Shown: piece by piece, positions 1-6,754 of the stretch
How positions within the stretch are numbered: the first letter of the stretch is position 1
Layout: each line of letters opens with the position of its first letter
From: Eubacterium sp.
GTDB lineage: Bacteria; Bacillota; Clostridia; Lachnospirales; Lachnospiraceae
Length of the DNA: 18,326 nucleotides
Direction of reading: 5' to 3'
NCBI GenBank assembly: GCA_022776205.1
Contig: JALFIK010000115.1
Coordinates: 1 to 18,326 of the forward strand
Notes under the pieces: generated by a model
The model's input: only the letters and a program-made list of their open reading frames with translations
Told to the model about the DNA's origin: nothing
Database searches by the model: none
Translations under genes and position numbers: made by a program

Positions 1-930
1 TCTTCTGTTTTTGCATCAATTTCCTCCACGATCATCTGGGTTGCTTTTTTTCCCATCTCGTGGGCAGGTATTTCCATGGAAGTCATCGTTGTCTCCAGCA
101 TACCTCCAATGGAATGTCCGGTTAAACTTACTAATTTAATGTCATCCGGGATCAGAAGATTTTTCTCTTTGATTGCCCGAATCGCACCGATTCCCTGAAT
201 ATCGACTGATGTGATAATCGCATCCAGATAATAATTTGTGTTCAACAGTTCTTCCGCACAATGAAATCCATATTCAAAACTATTCGTCTGCTCCGATGCC
301 TCCGAACAGATTTCTTTTAATCCAAACTCCCGGATTGCCCTGCTGTAACCTTTATATCTCTCGCGATAAGTATCCAGGGTCATGGGACCGTTAATCAGGC
401 CAATCTCTTTACACCCCTTCTCTACAAGATATTTTACCGCCTGATAACCGCAAGTTTCATAGTTTGCAACAACACTACTGATCTTCGGCTCCTGTTTTCT
501 TATAATCTGAATAATCGGAATCCCGCTTACCTGAATATCCCTTAACAAGCGGCCGCATTTTCCCGTACTGGCAATAATAATTCCATCGATAAATCCGTTG
601 CGGAGCCGGTCAAGACATTCCCGCTCTATTTCCGGATCATCTTCCGTATTGCAGACCATGATAGAATAACCCAGATACCTGGCCTCCTCCTCAATCCCCT
701 GCAGGATTTCTGCAAAAACGGTCATTGCCAGACGGGGAACTACCACACCGATGGTATGCCGCTTTCCCTTTCTCAATCCCTGTGCCAGTACATTCGGCTT
801 ATAGCTCAGCTCTTTCACTGCAGCAAGAATGCGGGCTTTTGTATCCGGATGAACATAAGAAGTATTATTCAGGGCACGGGATACTGTACTGACATCACAA
901 TGTGCCAGTTTTGCAACATCTTTCCCACAT
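1..930 (-). CDS. LacI-family transcriptional regulator, 3' end outside window, start codon unclear
   Basis: One open frame runs on the reverse strand from the window edge to about 926 and encodes a LacI/GalR repressor. It has an N-terminal helix-turn-helix (KDVAKLAHCDVSTVSRALNN), then the hinge region (SYKPNVLAQGLRKGKRHTIG) and a periplasmic-binding-protein-like sensor domain (GVVVPRLAMTVFAEILQGI). Such proteins bind operators as dimers and release them when a sugar or related ligand binds. The C-terminus lies outside the window. The start is a problem. The only nearby ATG (930-928) is one base out of frame with the helix-turn-helix. No ATG, GTG or TTG lies in frame between there and the upstream in-frame TGA, and I see no Shine-Dalgarno sequence. 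Removing one base of the GGG at 924-926 would give M-W-K-D-V-A-K-L, close to the family norm. It may therefore be frameshifted, mis-sequenced or started at a rare codon. It probably controls the divergent genes at 1078 and 1809. Family assignment is firm; integrity is doubtful. Confidence 0.85.
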
Positions 931-953
931 GGTATAAATAAATCACAACAAAC

Positions 954-965
954 GCAAACGTTTGC
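954..965. promoter_or_regulatory. Perfect palindromic operator of LacI/CcpA type
   Basis: GCAAACGTTTGC is a perfect 12-base palindrome with a central CG, the hallmark of LacI-family operators. With flanking bases it matches 12 of 14 positions of the Bacillus cre consensus, so a CcpA-type regulator is an alternative. It lies just upstream of the regulator and about 112 bases before the divergent gene at 1078, which fits autoregulation plus control of the neighbour. Confidence 0.7.
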
Positions 966-975
966 ATAGCAATTT

Positions 976-996
976 CTGACAGATGCGCACTGTCAG
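976..996. repeat. Inverted repeat in the divergent intergenic region
   Basis: CTGACAG and CTGTCAG form perfect 7-base arms around a 7-base spacer that itself contains the palindrome TGCGCA. No T-tract follows on either strand, so it is not an intrinsic terminator. It could be a second operator or a leader hairpin for one of the divergent transcripts. I cannot assign clear promoter hexamers around it. Confidence 0.45.
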
Positions 997-1077
997 CGAG
1001 CCCATAAACTATTAAATAAAAAAGAAGTAATGAAGATTCAACTCAATAAAAATTTTGATAAAAAAGGAGATTAAATC

Positions 1078-1695
1078 ATGGCTAAAGAAAAAACTTTTAA
1101 AACTATTTTCCCTGCAGTTTCCGTACCTTTAAACGATGACTATTCCATTAATGAAGAAGAATTCCGTGTTTACCTTCGCTGGATCAAATCTTTCTATGGC
1201 AAAGGAATCGAAGGCCTTGTATGTAACGGCCACACAGGAGAAATCACAGATCTTACCAGAGCAGAAAGAAAACGTGTCGTTGAAATTTGTGCTGAGGAAT
1301 GTCCTGACATCTCTCTTATCACATGTCATGACGAAACATTATGCGTAAGCTGGTTCCCTGGAATGGACGGTGCCCTGATCGGTTTCGCTGGATGTGTACC
1401 GGAACTGATCTGCCCTGCAAGAGAAGTATTTGCCAACCCTGATAAACATACATTAAAAGAAGCTCAGGACTGGTCCGATCGTATCTACCACATTTCTCAG
1501 GCAATTTACGGTGGCGGACAGCCTTCCGGAGAAGCTCATGCAAGACTGAAAGAAGCATTATATCAGAGAGGTATCTTCTCTAACGCTTTAATGAGAAAAC
1601 CGGTACTGCCTCTTAACCAGGAAGAAAAAGACTGGGTTGCTCTCGGACTGGAAAGAAGTAAACTTCCGAAAGTTGATATGAGTCAGTTCAAATAA
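1078..1695 (+). CDS. DHDPS/N-acetylneuraminate lyase family protein with a large internal deletion
   Basis: The 205-residue product begins like a class I aldolase of the DapA/NanA family (KTIFPAVSVPLNDDYSINEE) and keeps the keto-acid binding loop GHTGE at residues 51-55. After residue 81 it jumps straight to a late-barrel segment (TCHDETL, then GMDGALIGFAG at 95-105) and continues through a normal C-terminal helical region. Family members are about 290-310 residues, so roughly 95-100 residues are absent. These should include the catalytic tyrosine and the Schiff-base lysine strand. The reading frame is intact across the join. A good AAAGGAG site sits 8 bases before the ATG. As it stands it should not be an active lyase or synthase. 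It is a decaying gene, a non-catalytic product, or an assembly error. It lies opposite the LacI-type regulator, and a terminator separates it from the transporter downstream. Confidence 0.75.
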   Translation: MAKEKTFKTIFPAVSVPLNDDYSINEEEFRVYLRWIKSFYGKGIEGLVCNGHTGEITDLTRAERKRVVEICAEECPDISLITCHDETLCVSWFPGMDGALIGFAGCVPELICPAREVFANPDKHTLKEAQDWSDRIYHISQAIYGGGQPSGEAHARLKEALYQRGIFSNALMRKPVLPLNQEEKDWVALGLERSKLPKVDMSQFK

Positions 1696-1714
1696 TCCAT
1701 ACGCTTTTACTGCC

Positions 1715-1753
1715 GGGAAGGATACTGCCTTATGCGGTATCCCTCCCTTTTTT
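1715..1753 (+). terminator. Intrinsic terminator after the DHDPS-like gene
   Basis: Arms 1715-1728 and 1734-1747 pair with one mismatch and one G-U pair around the loop CTTAT and are followed by six Ts. It ends the transcript 20 bases after the stop codon, so the transporter at 1809 needs its own promoter or read-through. Confidence 0.85.
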
Positions 1754-1808
1754 ATACAAAATACATATTGTGCATTTATTCCTATTCATAAAACAGGGGG
1801 AGGATTTT

Positions 1809-3101
1809 ATGAATTCCAATGAAAAAAACACAGAATCTGTATACGGCTCTGACATTAAACGCCTTCCTATGAAGGATCTCATAAAAAGAGTCGGTCCGGG
1901 TCTGATTGCCACCGGAATCGTCATCGGTCCGGGAGCAATCACCACTTCCGCCATGATCGGAGGAAACTATGGGTATTCCCTGATTTGGCTGATGATCCCC
2001 ATTATTTTTATGGGAATTACCTTTATGATGGTAACCAACCGTCTTGCAATCATCACAGGTATGCCGACTTTGCATGCCATCCGGAAATATTATGGCTCTT
2101 TTGCTGCATGCTTTGTGGGAATTGCATTATTTTTATCCTGTCTGTTCTTTACGATGGGAAATATATCGGGTACCGGTGCCGGTGCTAATCTTATTACAGG
2201 AGTGAACTGGAAAATCGGAGCCGCTTTTATGATTGCTGTTGTAATCTACTGTTATTTTACAAAAAATGTTTATTCCAAAGTTGAAAAAGTAATTACCCTG
2301 TGTATCCTTGGAATGATTCTTGCATTTTATACAACACTGATTGGAATCGGTGGCCCGGATTTTGGAAAACTCGGATCCGGTCTTGTAAGCTTTGAAATAC
2401 CGGAAGGAAGCCTGGCCACGGCTCTTGCTTTTATATCAACCAATGCCGCTGTCACTACCGGTATTTACAGTACCTATCTGGGAAAAGAAAAAAAGTGGAA
2501 AAAAGAAGATCTTTTTAACGGTGTTATGCTGACCGATGCCATTGTACATATTATCAGTGTCGTGCTGATTTCCGGTGCAATCATCCTCGTAGGTGCGATT
2601 GTTCTTTTCCCAACAGGACAAAAAATTGATGCTCCTGCACAATTAGCCGCCATGCTCATCCCAATTATGGGAAATGCAGCAAAATATATCATGGGAATTG
2701 CCCTCCTTGGTGCCGGCTTTTCTTCTCTGCTCGGTAACACCCAGAGGGGTATGGTTCTCTTAAATGCCGGTTTCGATAAAGAAATCGGACTTGAAAGTAA
2801 ATCCGTCCGTTACGGCTGTCTGGCGTGTTTAATCTTTGCCATGTGCGTCTGCTTCAGTTACGGCGGATCTCCGACGCAGCTAATCTTAATGGCGAATGTT
2901 GCTACCTCCATTGCAACACCTGTCGCCGGCCTGTTCATCTTACTCCTTTTATGGAGAAATGATGTAAATGAAGGCTATAAGAAACCAACTGCCCTGAGAA
3001 TCTGTATGACCATCAGTTATGTATTTGTTCTGATTATGACCTTATCCGCCTTAAAGGTACAGATACCAAACTTAATTCATTCCATTTCTTCTCTATTTTA
3101 A
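1809..3101 (+). CDS. NRAMP-fold membrane transporter with atypical binding-site motifs
   Basis: This 430-residue polytopic protein has about 11 hydrophobic segments. Its first segment (VGPGLIATGIVIGPGAITT, then GGNYGYSLIWLMI) aligns well with NRAMP/MntH transporters, which import Mn2+ and Fe2+ with protons. The canonical metal site is changed: DPGN of helix 1 reads GPGA (residues 40-43), and the MPHN...HS motif of helix 6 is missing, with AAVTTGIYS (about 213-221) at the matching place. The usual Asp, Asn and Met ligands are therefore gone. NRAMP-related branches with remodelled sites are known (for example the NRMT magnesium transporters), so the substrate may be Mg2+ or something other than a transition metal. 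I chose the ATG at 1809 because GGGGGAGG precedes it by 5 bases; a GTG at 1770 lacks such a site. A strong terminator lies upstream and a shared hairpin downstream. Confidence 0.8.
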   Translation: MNSNEKNTESVYGSDIKRLPMKDLIKRVGPGLIATGIVIGPGAITTSAMIGGNYGYSLIWLMIPIIFMGITFMMVTNRLAIITGMPTLHAIRKYYGSFAACFVGIALFLSCLFFTMGNISGTGAGANLITGVNWKIGAAFMIAVVIYCYFTKNVYSKVEKVITLCILGMILAFYTTLIGIGGPDFGKLGSGLVSFEIPEGSLATALAFISTNAAVTTGIYSTYLGKEKKWKKEDLFNGVMLTDAIVHIISVVLISGAIILVGAIVLFPTGQKIDAPAQLAAMLIPIMGNAAKYIMGIALLGAGFSSLLGNTQRGMVLLNAGFDKEIGLESKSVRYGCLACLIFAMCVCFSYGGSPTQLILMANVATSIATPVAGLFILLLLWRNDVNEGYKKPTALRICMTISYVFVLIMTLSALKVQIPNLIHSISSLF

Positions 3102-3112
3102 AATATAAAAAG

Positions 3113-3176
3113 AAATCCATTGTATAACCTGATGTTATGAGCAACGACATGCATGTGTTATACAATGGATTTTTTT
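3113..3176. terminator. Long bidirectional terminator hairpin between convergent genes
   Basis: Perfect 16-base arms at 3113-3128 and 3157-3172 (AAATCCATTGTATAAC and its complement) flank a 28-base loop. Seven Ts follow on the plus strand, and an A-rich run precedes the left arm, giving a U-rich tail for reverse-strand transcription. It separates the transporter gene from the convergent permease. The large loop is unusual for a simple terminator. Confidence 0.8.
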
Positions 3177-3218
3177 CGTCGGGCGCGGAAACGGCACTTC
3201 TCGTACAACCGCACCTTT

Positions 3219-4670
3219 TTATTTTTCTTCTTTTATTTCAAATGGAATTTGATTTTCAGGCAGAATAATATTTAACACGATAGCTACAATAGCTGCCGGT
3301 ACGATTCCGGAACCACCAAAAATAAGCTGCACATAATAAGGCAGAGCACTTGTTGCCGCTGCCGTAGCACCGATACCGTATCCAAGCCCCAGTGCCACAG
3401 ACACGATAGTTACTTCCCGCGCCCCAATCGGCTGCTTGGTAAGAAGCTGAATGCCGGAAACAACAATGGATGCAAACATCATAACTGCGGCACCGCCAAG
3501 AACAGGCTGTGGCATAATGGATACGATGGCTGCAAGCTTCGGACAAAATCCACAGAGAATCAGGAAAATGGCTCCTGCGGAAAGGGCACTCCGGTTTACT
3601 ACTTTTGTCATGGAAACAAGACCGACATTCTGGCTGAATGATGTATTTGGAAGCACACCAAACAGAGAAGCCAGGGAAGAGCCAAGGCCATCACAGATTA
3701 CTCCGCCGGAAAGTTCTGTATCTGTAGCTTCCCGGTCCATTCCTCCTTCAATTACACCGGAGATATCGCCAACGGTTTCAACCGCAGTAACAACAAACAT
3801 GATAAGAATCGGGAAGATTGCTTCCGGCTTAAACACCATTTTTATCGCAGATAATTTTCCAAAACCGATAACTCCCGGAAGAGCAAACCATGATGCATCC
3901 TTCACCTGCTGGAAATTCACAACCCACGCGTAGGTAAATTCAGCACCCTCCGCGTTGATTCCTGTATGGGGAAGACATAGTGTCATAATAATGGCTACAA
4001 TGTACCCGACTACAATACCAATGAGCACAGATGCTGTACTCACCATGCTTTTCGGGCTGAAACAGTGTTTAAAGATAAGAATGACAACCAGCACAAGACA
4101 GCCCAGCCCCAGATTATAAAGGGAGCCGTAGTCAGCCACGCCATTTCCTCCACAAAGATAGTTAATCCCCACACTGATTAAGGAAAGTCCAATGGCCATA
4201 ACCACACTGCCGGTTACTACCGGAGGGAAATATTTCCTTAAAGGTTTCAGGAATGCTCCAAGCACACCCTCGAATAAACCGCCAATCAGGGAGGCACCCA
4301 TAATGGCTCCGTAACTTAAAACACCGCCACCCAGGGTTGCAGCCACACTCTGATAAACACCAAGGAAACCGGAACTGGTTCCCATGACAATCGGTATTTT
4401 ACCACCGCACGGCCCGATGGAAAACAGCTGTACCAGTGTTACGATGCCCGCGATTGTCATGGCATTTTGTAAAAGAGTAGTTCGCAGTTCGGCAAAACCC
4501 GCATCTGCTGTCAGCCCGCAGGCACCCATGATAATAAGAATCGGTGTGAGGTTACCGACAAACATTGCCATAACATGCTGAAGACCAAGCGGAATGGCTT
4601 TTGACAATGGAAGCTTCCCATAAAATTCATAAGGGGAAGCCGTCTGAGTTCTTTCGTTTTTCATACTCAT
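3219..4670 (-). CDS. NCS2 nucleobase permease, probably xanthine/uric acid type
   Basis: The 483-residue polytopic protein of the nucleobase:cation symporter-2 family imports a purine or pyrimidine base with H+ or Na+ across the cell membrane. It shows the family QH pair in helix 1 (QHVMAMFVGN, residues 31-40), the helix 8 acidic site (ETVGDISG, with E298) and the helix 10 signature QNVGLVSMTK (347-356). A QN pair in that signature is typical of xanthine/urate transporters, whereas uracil permeases usually differ there. The start at 4670 follows AGGAG by 7 bases; an upstream ATG at 4718 lacks a comparable site. Upstream lie a consensus sigma-A promoter and a roughly 160-base leader with two hairpins, suggesting attenuation. 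A PbuX-like role is likely but substrate prediction is not certain. Confidence 0.9.
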   Translation of the reverse strand: MSMKNERTQTASPYEFYGKLPLSKAIPLGLQHVMAMFVGNLTPILIIMGACGLTADAGFAELRTTLLQNAMTIAGIVTLVQLFSIGPCGGKIPIVMGTSSGFLGVYQSVAATLGGGVLSYGAIMGASLIGGLFEGVLGAFLKPLRKYFPPVVTGSVVMAIGLSLISVGINYLCGGNGVADYGSLYNLGLGCLVLVVILIFKHCFSPKSMVSTASVLIGIVVGYIVAIIMTLCLPHTGINAEGAEFTYAWVVNFQQVKDASWFALPGVIGFGKLSAIKMVFKPEAIFPILIMFVVTAVETVGDISGVIEGGMDREATDTELSGGVICDGLGSSLASLFGVLPNTSFSQNVGLVSMTKVVNRSALSAGAIFLILCGFCPKLAAIVSIMPQPVLGGAAVMMFASIVVSGIQLLTKQPIGAREVTIVSVALGLGYGIGATAAATSALPYYVQLIFGGSGIVPAAIVAIVLNIILPENQIPFEIKEEK

Positions 4671-4831
4671 CGTTTCTCCTCTCTCTTTTAAAAAGTATCG
4701 GAACCGGTAACAGATCATTCGTCTGCTTCCGGTTCCGGCACCTCTTTTTTACAGTTTCACAATCCGTTACAACATATGCTAAAAAAGACATGACAGCAAT
4801 CGTCATGCCTTCTCTGGCCTGTTTCTAATTC
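4671..4831 (-). promoter_or_regulatory. Structured 5' leader of the NCS2 permease gene, possible attenuator
   Basis: Transcription from the promoter at 4838-4866 would yield a leader of about 160 bases. Hairpin one (arms 4802-4807 and 4789-4794, CATGAC/GTCATG) is followed by six Us and resembles a weak intrinsic terminator. Hairpin two has perfect 9-base arms CGGAACCGG/CCGGTTCCG (4737-4729 and 4707-4699) with an inner CAGA/TCTG stem. It is followed by a short U run just ahead of the ribosome site. I could not match it to the purine, PRPP/ppGpp or preQ1 riboswitch consensus sequences I remember. The segment GGCCAGAGAAGGC before hairpin one only loosely recalls a PyrR-binding loop. Confidence 0.5.
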
Positions 4832-4837
4832 GTCCCA

Positions 4838-4866
4838 ATTATAGCAAAATCTTTCCTTATCGTCAA
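4838..4866 (-). promoter_or_regulatory. Sigma-A promoter for the NCS2 permease gene
   Basis: TTGACG (4866-4861) and TATAAT (4843-4838) on the reverse strand are separated by exactly 17 bases. Predicted start of transcription is near 4831. Confidence 0.85.
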
Positions 4867-4886
4867 GCTTCGACAGGTAATTCGTC

Positions 4887-4909
4887 TCAGAACTGGTGAC
4901 CATTTCTGA
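4887..4909. promoter_or_regulatory. 23-base imperfect palindrome upstream of the permease promoter
   Basis: TCAGAA...TTCTGA arms surround TGGTGACCA, which is itself a palindrome, with one mismatched pair between the two blocks. It is centred about 67 bases upstream of the predicted permease transcription start, a common place for an activator site. A one-base loop makes an RNA hairpin unlikely, so a DNA operator is the better guess. Confidence 0.4.
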
Positions 4910-4946
4910 TTACAGATTGTCTGCCGGCCGGCCTGGCATCGCTTGA

Positions 4947-5477
4947 TTAAGATCCCATTCCTTCCTGCTGTTCATATTTCTGGATGAGCTTTACGTTGTA
5001 TTCTTCCACATCATTTAAGCAGGATTCGTCAAAATCATTGGCAGCCGTCTGGGGAACGTACCATTTCTGCCGTCGGAAATAATCCTGAAGCTCCTGATCA
5101 TTAAAGATCCGTCCATGCCGTGCATAGATTTCATTTCTGGTAATTTTTAATCCCGGGCCATCCAAAAGTCCCAGTTCATCCACTGTATATTTTACCCTGC
5201 CGGTATAAGAAAGATGGTCTGCCCGTTCATAACGATTCGAACTTTTTTTATTTCCTTTTATCAAATAAACCTTTTCTTTGGCATCCGTGTGTTTATCTGT
5301 TTCGGCATCTTCTTCTGTCTTCTTTTTCGTACCGAATGATACGGACGAAATCCGGGATTCCTCTTTTTTATGAAGCATATGAAAGCCGGTGATGACAATT
5401 CCCACGATAAAAAAAATGATAATGGCTGTTACAGCCATCATCCAGATACTGTTATGTTTATTTTCTTTTTTTACCAC
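4947..5477 (-). CDS. Membrane-anchored YARHG-domain protein
   Basis: The 176-residue protein has a short basic N-terminus, one transmembrane segment (about residues 11-31), a charged linker (35-90) and a C-terminal YARHG domain. The signature EIYARHGRIFNDQELQDYF sits at 116-134, followed by KWYVP. YARHG domains occur on extracellular parts of bacterial membrane proteins, and their molecular function is not established. Topology should place the domain outside the cell. The start codon is GTG at 5477, supported by GGAGG 8 bases upstream. It has its own promoter (5522-5550) and is divergent from the ferredoxin gene. No clear terminator follows; a GC-rich palindromic stretch near 4921-4938 lacks a T-tract. 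Domain assignment is confident, biological role unknown. Confidence 0.85.
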   Translation of the reverse strand: MVKKENKHNSIWMMAVTAIIIFFIVGIVITGFHMLHKKEESRISSVSFGTKKKTEEDAETDKHTDAKEKVYLIKGNKKSSNRYERADHLSYTGRVKYTVDELGLLDGPGLKITRNEIYARHGRIFNDQELQDYFRRQKWYVPQTAANDFDESCLNDVEEYNVKLIQKYEQQEGMGS

Positions 5478-5521
5478 TTTTGGTTCCTCCTTCCGGAGTA
5501 TTCTCAGTTCCTTTTAATATT

Positions 5522-5550
5522 ATTATAAAGGATATTCCTTTCGCTTACAA
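5522..5550 (-). promoter_or_regulatory. Sigma-A promoter for the YARHG gene
   Basis: TTGTAA (5550-5545) and TATAAT (5527-5522) on the reverse strand have a 17-base spacer and lie about 45 bases before the GTG start. Confidence 0.75.
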
Positions 5551-5621
5551 GCTAAAAATGTAATTCTATCCATAAATATTTGCTTTATAAAATTAAGTAC
5601 AATTTTTTCCCGACATTTTAC

Positions 5622-5650
5622 TTGCTATTAACAAAGAACTGGTATAGAAT
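5622..5650 (+). promoter_or_regulatory. Sigma-A promoter for the ferredoxin gene
   Basis: TTGCTA (5622-5627) and TAGAAT (5645-5650) are spaced by 17 bases. Predicted transcription start is near 5657, about 46 bases before the ATG. Confidence 0.7.
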
Positions 5651-5702
5651 AGTGTATACAGAACATAGTGTTCAAATTCTAATCTAAAAGGAGGAAACTA
5701 TC

Positions 5703-5873
5703 ATGGCATATGTAATTTCTGATGACTGTATTAGTTGTGGAACCTGCGAAGGCGAATGCCCGGCAGGCGCTATCAGCGAAGGCGACGGAAAATACGAAAT
5801 CGATCCTGATACATGCATGGATTGTGGTTCTTGTGCAGGTGCTTGCCCTGCAGGTGCTATCAGCCAGGAATAA
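5703..5873 (+). CDS. Clostridial-type 2[4Fe-4S] ferredoxin
   Basis: A 56-residue protein, MAYVISDDCISCGTCEGECP and onward, with two cluster motifs: C9-x2-C12-x2-C15-x3-C19-P and C38-x2-C41-x2-C44-x3-C48-P. Each 4Fe-4S cluster is bound by three cysteines of one motif and the fourth of the other. The protein is acidic, as expected for a soluble low-potential electron carrier serving enzymes such as pyruvate:ferredoxin oxidoreductase and hydrogenase. AAAGGAGG lies 8 bases before the ATG. It is a single-gene transcript with its own promoter at 5622 and a terminator starting 22 bases after the stop, consistent with high independent expression. Length and motifs match the classical clostridial ferredoxin. 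Confidence 0.95.
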   Translation: MAYVISDDCISCGTCEGECPAGAISEGDGKYEIDPDTCMDCGSCAGACPAGAISQE

Positions 5874-5895
5874 TTTCGTTTCCATAACGGATTTT

Positions 5896-5937
5896 AAAGA
5901 GGGGATGCTCCGTAATCGGGACATTCCCTCTTTTTTT
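5896..5937 (+). terminator. Intrinsic terminator of the ferredoxin gene
   Basis: AAAGAGGGGATG (5896-5907) pairs with CATTCCCTCTTT (5922-5933) with one G-U pair, followed by a run of seven Ts. Confidence 0.9.
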
Positions 5938-5955
5938 CATCGGATACTGCATTTC

Positions 5956-6609
5956 TCAGAGTTTTCTTTTATTTTTCCGGAAAAATCGACTTTTTTTCCG
6001 ATTTCCTCCGTCTCTTGTCGCAGCAATTTCCTGGCGGGCCTTTTGGGTATTTCTTATGACTTCATCCAGTTTTTTATACCGCTCTTCATCCTTTTCTTCC
6101 TGTTCCATCATCAGTTCATCAATCTCACGGAGCATCTTGTCACAAAGATGATTCCCCATGGCCTCTCCAAGATCCTCTGCCTGCTGACGCAGCGCATTCC
6201 CGACAATCTTTCCCATAATCTGCTCAAACTGGGCCATTTTATCCTCTTTGTGGAGAGATACTACCTTGCATTCCTCTTCTTTCTCCAAAACAGCCGGTTC
6301 CCGGTTTTCTTTTTCCAGCGCCTCCTGGTTCTCCAGTTCTTCCTGGGTAGCCAGAAGTTTATGTACATCAATCATTCTTTTTGCTTCCAGATCCGGCAGA
6401 ACCTCTTTTACTGCCTTTAACTGAAAGCCTTTATTTTTTAATTCTTTAATACAATATAATAACTGTATTTCCTCTTCACGGTAATAGCGGTGTCCGAGTT
6501 CGTTCCTGGGAATTTTCAGGCCAAGCTCCTCCTCCCAGTAGCGCAGGACATGATTTTCCACTTCCAGAAGCCTGGATGCTTCCGAAATGGTGTATCTGTT
6601 TTCTTTCAT
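5956..6609 (-). CDS. MerR-like DNA-binding protein with coiled-coil and basic tail
   Basis: The 217-residue protein starts with a MerR-type winged helix-turn-helix (RYTISEASRLLEVENHVLRY, residues 5-24, then the HRYYREEEIQLL wing). A long, highly charged, mostly helical region from about 90 to 195 follows, and the C-terminus is strongly basic (RKKSRFFRKNKRKL). It has no cysteines arranged as in metal-sensing MerR proteins. The layout, HTH plus coiled coil plus basic tail, recalls chromosome-organising MerR relatives such as RacA as much as a ligand-sensing activator; this is inference. I chose the ATG at 6609 because AGGAG lies 10 bases upstream and the HTH begins directly after it; the longer frame to 6666 adds only unstructured residues. 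It lies after dnaB but has its own promoter. Confidence 0.8.
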   Translation of the reverse strand: MKENRYTISEASRLLEVENHVLRYWEEELGLKIPRNELGHRYYREEEIQLLYCIKELKNKGFQLKAVKEVLPDLEAKRMIDVHKLLATQEELENQEALEKENREPAVLEKEEECKVVSLHKEDKMAQFEQIMGKIVGNALRQQAEDLGEAMGNHLCDKMLREIDELMMEQEEKDEERYKKLDEVIRNTQKARQEIAATRDGGNRKKSRFFRKNKRKL

Positions 6610-6699
6610 AATGAATCCGCTCCTGTTCCTACTTTTTTTCATACAGCCTGTCCGCGAAGTTAACACATCGTTAAATTATCACTGCTGTATTATGCTTTT

Positions 6700-6729
6700 A
6701 TTATAGCAATACCTTTAAAGCGGACTCAA
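6700..6729 (-). promoter_or_regulatory. Promoter for the MerR-like gene
   Basis: TTGAGT (6729-6724) and TATAAT (6705-6700) on the reverse strand are spaced by 18 bases. The predicted transcript begins near 6693, downstream of the dnaB terminator, so the gene is transcribed separately from gdpP-rplI-dnaB. Confidence 0.65.
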
Positions 6730-6754
6730 TGCTATTCGTCCTCTAAATGTAGAC

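Noticed and set aside
3451..3933. 160-residue frame on the plus strand
   Set aside because: It lies wholly antisense to the NCS2 permease, whose motifs are intact, and has no ribosome site.
4671..4831. Purine riboswitch upstream of the NCS2 permease
   Set aside because: I could not find the conserved three-way junction core or loop-loop sequences of the purine class; reported instead as an unassigned leader.
4921..4938. GC-rich CCGGCCGG palindrome considered as terminator of the YARHG gene
   Set aside because: No T-tract follows on either strand and pairing beyond the core is imperfect.
5722..6420. 232-residue frame on the plus strand
   Set aside because: It overlaps the ferredoxin in another frame, runs through its terminator and is antisense to the MerR-like gene; the composition is not protein-like.
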